This document shows positions 63,710 to 64,000 of a stretch of 64,000 nt of DNA, in pieces (the stretch's first letter is position 1; the number at the start of each line of letters is the position of its first letter). The stretch is from positions 558,001 to 622,000 of the forward strand of contig NZ_AP012325.1 in NCBI RefSeq assembly GCF_001025195.1. Direction: 5' to 3'. Under the pieces are notes generated by a model. The model had not been told where the DNA came from, did no database searches, and saw only the letters and a list, made by a program, of their open reading frames with translations. The translations under genes were made by a program, and so were the position numbers. The DNA comes from Bifidobacterium catenulatum DSM 16992 = JCM 1194 = LMG 11043. Lineage in GTDB: Bacteria > Actinomycetota > Actinomycetes > Actinomycetales > Bifidobacteriaceae.

Positions 63710-64000
63710 ATGAAAGCCGTATATGCCACCGGAACGAATTATGATGATCCGCTGTCTATGCTTGAAGTGGGCGATATGCCCGAACTGGAAACCAAGCCAT
63801 TCTGGTCCACCATTCGTGTGAAATCAGCGAGCGTGAACCATCATGACGTGTGGAGTCTGCAAGGTGTGGGGCTTGCCGACGAGCAGACGCCGATGATTCT
63901 CGGCACCGATGCGGCTGGCGTGCTGCAAGAAGACATTCCCGTGAGCAAGGGGCTTAAGGCCGGCTCCGAAGTGGTGCTGTACACGCTCATCGGCACCGAT
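63710..64000 (+). CDS. Zinc-type alcohol dehydrogenase / quinone oxidoreductase family (partial)
   Basis: Only the first 97 codons are in the window and the gene runs off the right edge. The GroES-like N-terminal domain shows RVKSASVNHHDVWSLQG and MILGTDAAGV, typical of medium-chain dehydrogenases of the quinone-oxidoreductase branch. Zinc ligands cannot be judged from this piece. AAAGGAG at 63696-63702 supports ATG 63710. Confidence 0.82.
   Translation, partial: MKAVYATGTNYDDPLSMLEVGDMPELETKPFWSTIRVKSASVNHHDVWSLQGVGLADEQTPMILGTDAAGVLQEDIPVSKGLKAGSEVVLYTLIGTD

Overview
The window is a piece of a Bifidobacterium chromosome. The evidence is the moderately high GC, the bifidobacterial set of intracellular glycosidases (GH42, GH51, GH36, GH127) fed by sugar ABC transporters, FIVAR and C-terminal anchor domains on a surface GH39 enzyme, and a recQ-luxS neighbourhood. 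The GH39/GH127/GH36 locus points, from memory of the family, to the adolescentis/catenulatum/pseudocatenulatum or longum groups. The species is not certain. I saw no insertion sequence, prophage, plasmid gene or CRISPR array.

Layout. 1-9.1 kb: plant-glycan genes, with two sugar ABC permeases and a GH42 beta-galactosidase, a GH51 arabinofuranosidase on the other strand, then two tandem paralogous sugar-binding lipoproteins without permeases of their own. 9.2-11.3 kb: coenzyme A genes coaX and coaBC. 11.5-16.7 kb: a complete peptide/nickel-type ABC operon. 16.7-22.7 kb: a sulfur block, with a cystathionine beta-synthase/cysteine synthase and a gamma-synthase/lyase preceded by a tiny ORF carrying four consecutive Cys codons, then recQ, luxS and a GNAT enzyme. 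22.9-29.7 kb: amino-acid permease, alr, dnaG and an ArsB/NhaD-type transporter. 29.8-33.1 kb: four tRNAs, a TetM-family GTPase and a GNAT enzyme. 33.3-36.5 kb: a polar amino-acid (glutamate-type) ABC operon.

36.6-50.5 kb: a plant arabinogalactan locus. It holds a GH36 enzyme, a LacI regulator, a sugar ABC transporter operon ending in a GH127 beta-L-arabinofuranosidase homologue, a secreted and membrane-anchored GH39 enzyme resembling bifidobacterial GAfase/AAfase, and an MFS sugar transporter. An identical LacI-type palindrome lies upstream of the ABC operon and upstream of the MFS gene, so these units are probably co-regulated. The inferred scheme is that GH39 clips galactosyl- or arabinopyranosyl-arabinose from side chains outside, the transporters import it, and GH36 and GH127 split it inside.

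50.6-55.8 kb: a ketopantoate-reductase-like gene, metQNI-type methionine transport and an aminotransferase. 56.0-56.5 kb is a gene graveyard with remnants of a trans-sulfuration enzyme and an ABC ATPase. The window ends with a glutaredoxin-like protein, an SPFH protein, a three-gene MacB-like ABC operon with a CARDB-type membrane protein, a DXS-family enzyme on the minus strand, and the start of a zinc-type alcohol dehydrogenase.

The strongest new signal is the poly-cysteine leader ORF at 16752-16784 in front of the cysteine-forming genes. It has the layout of a translation-coupled cysteine attenuator. A second, weaker Cys-X-Cys mini-ORF sits in front of the methionine-transport operon.
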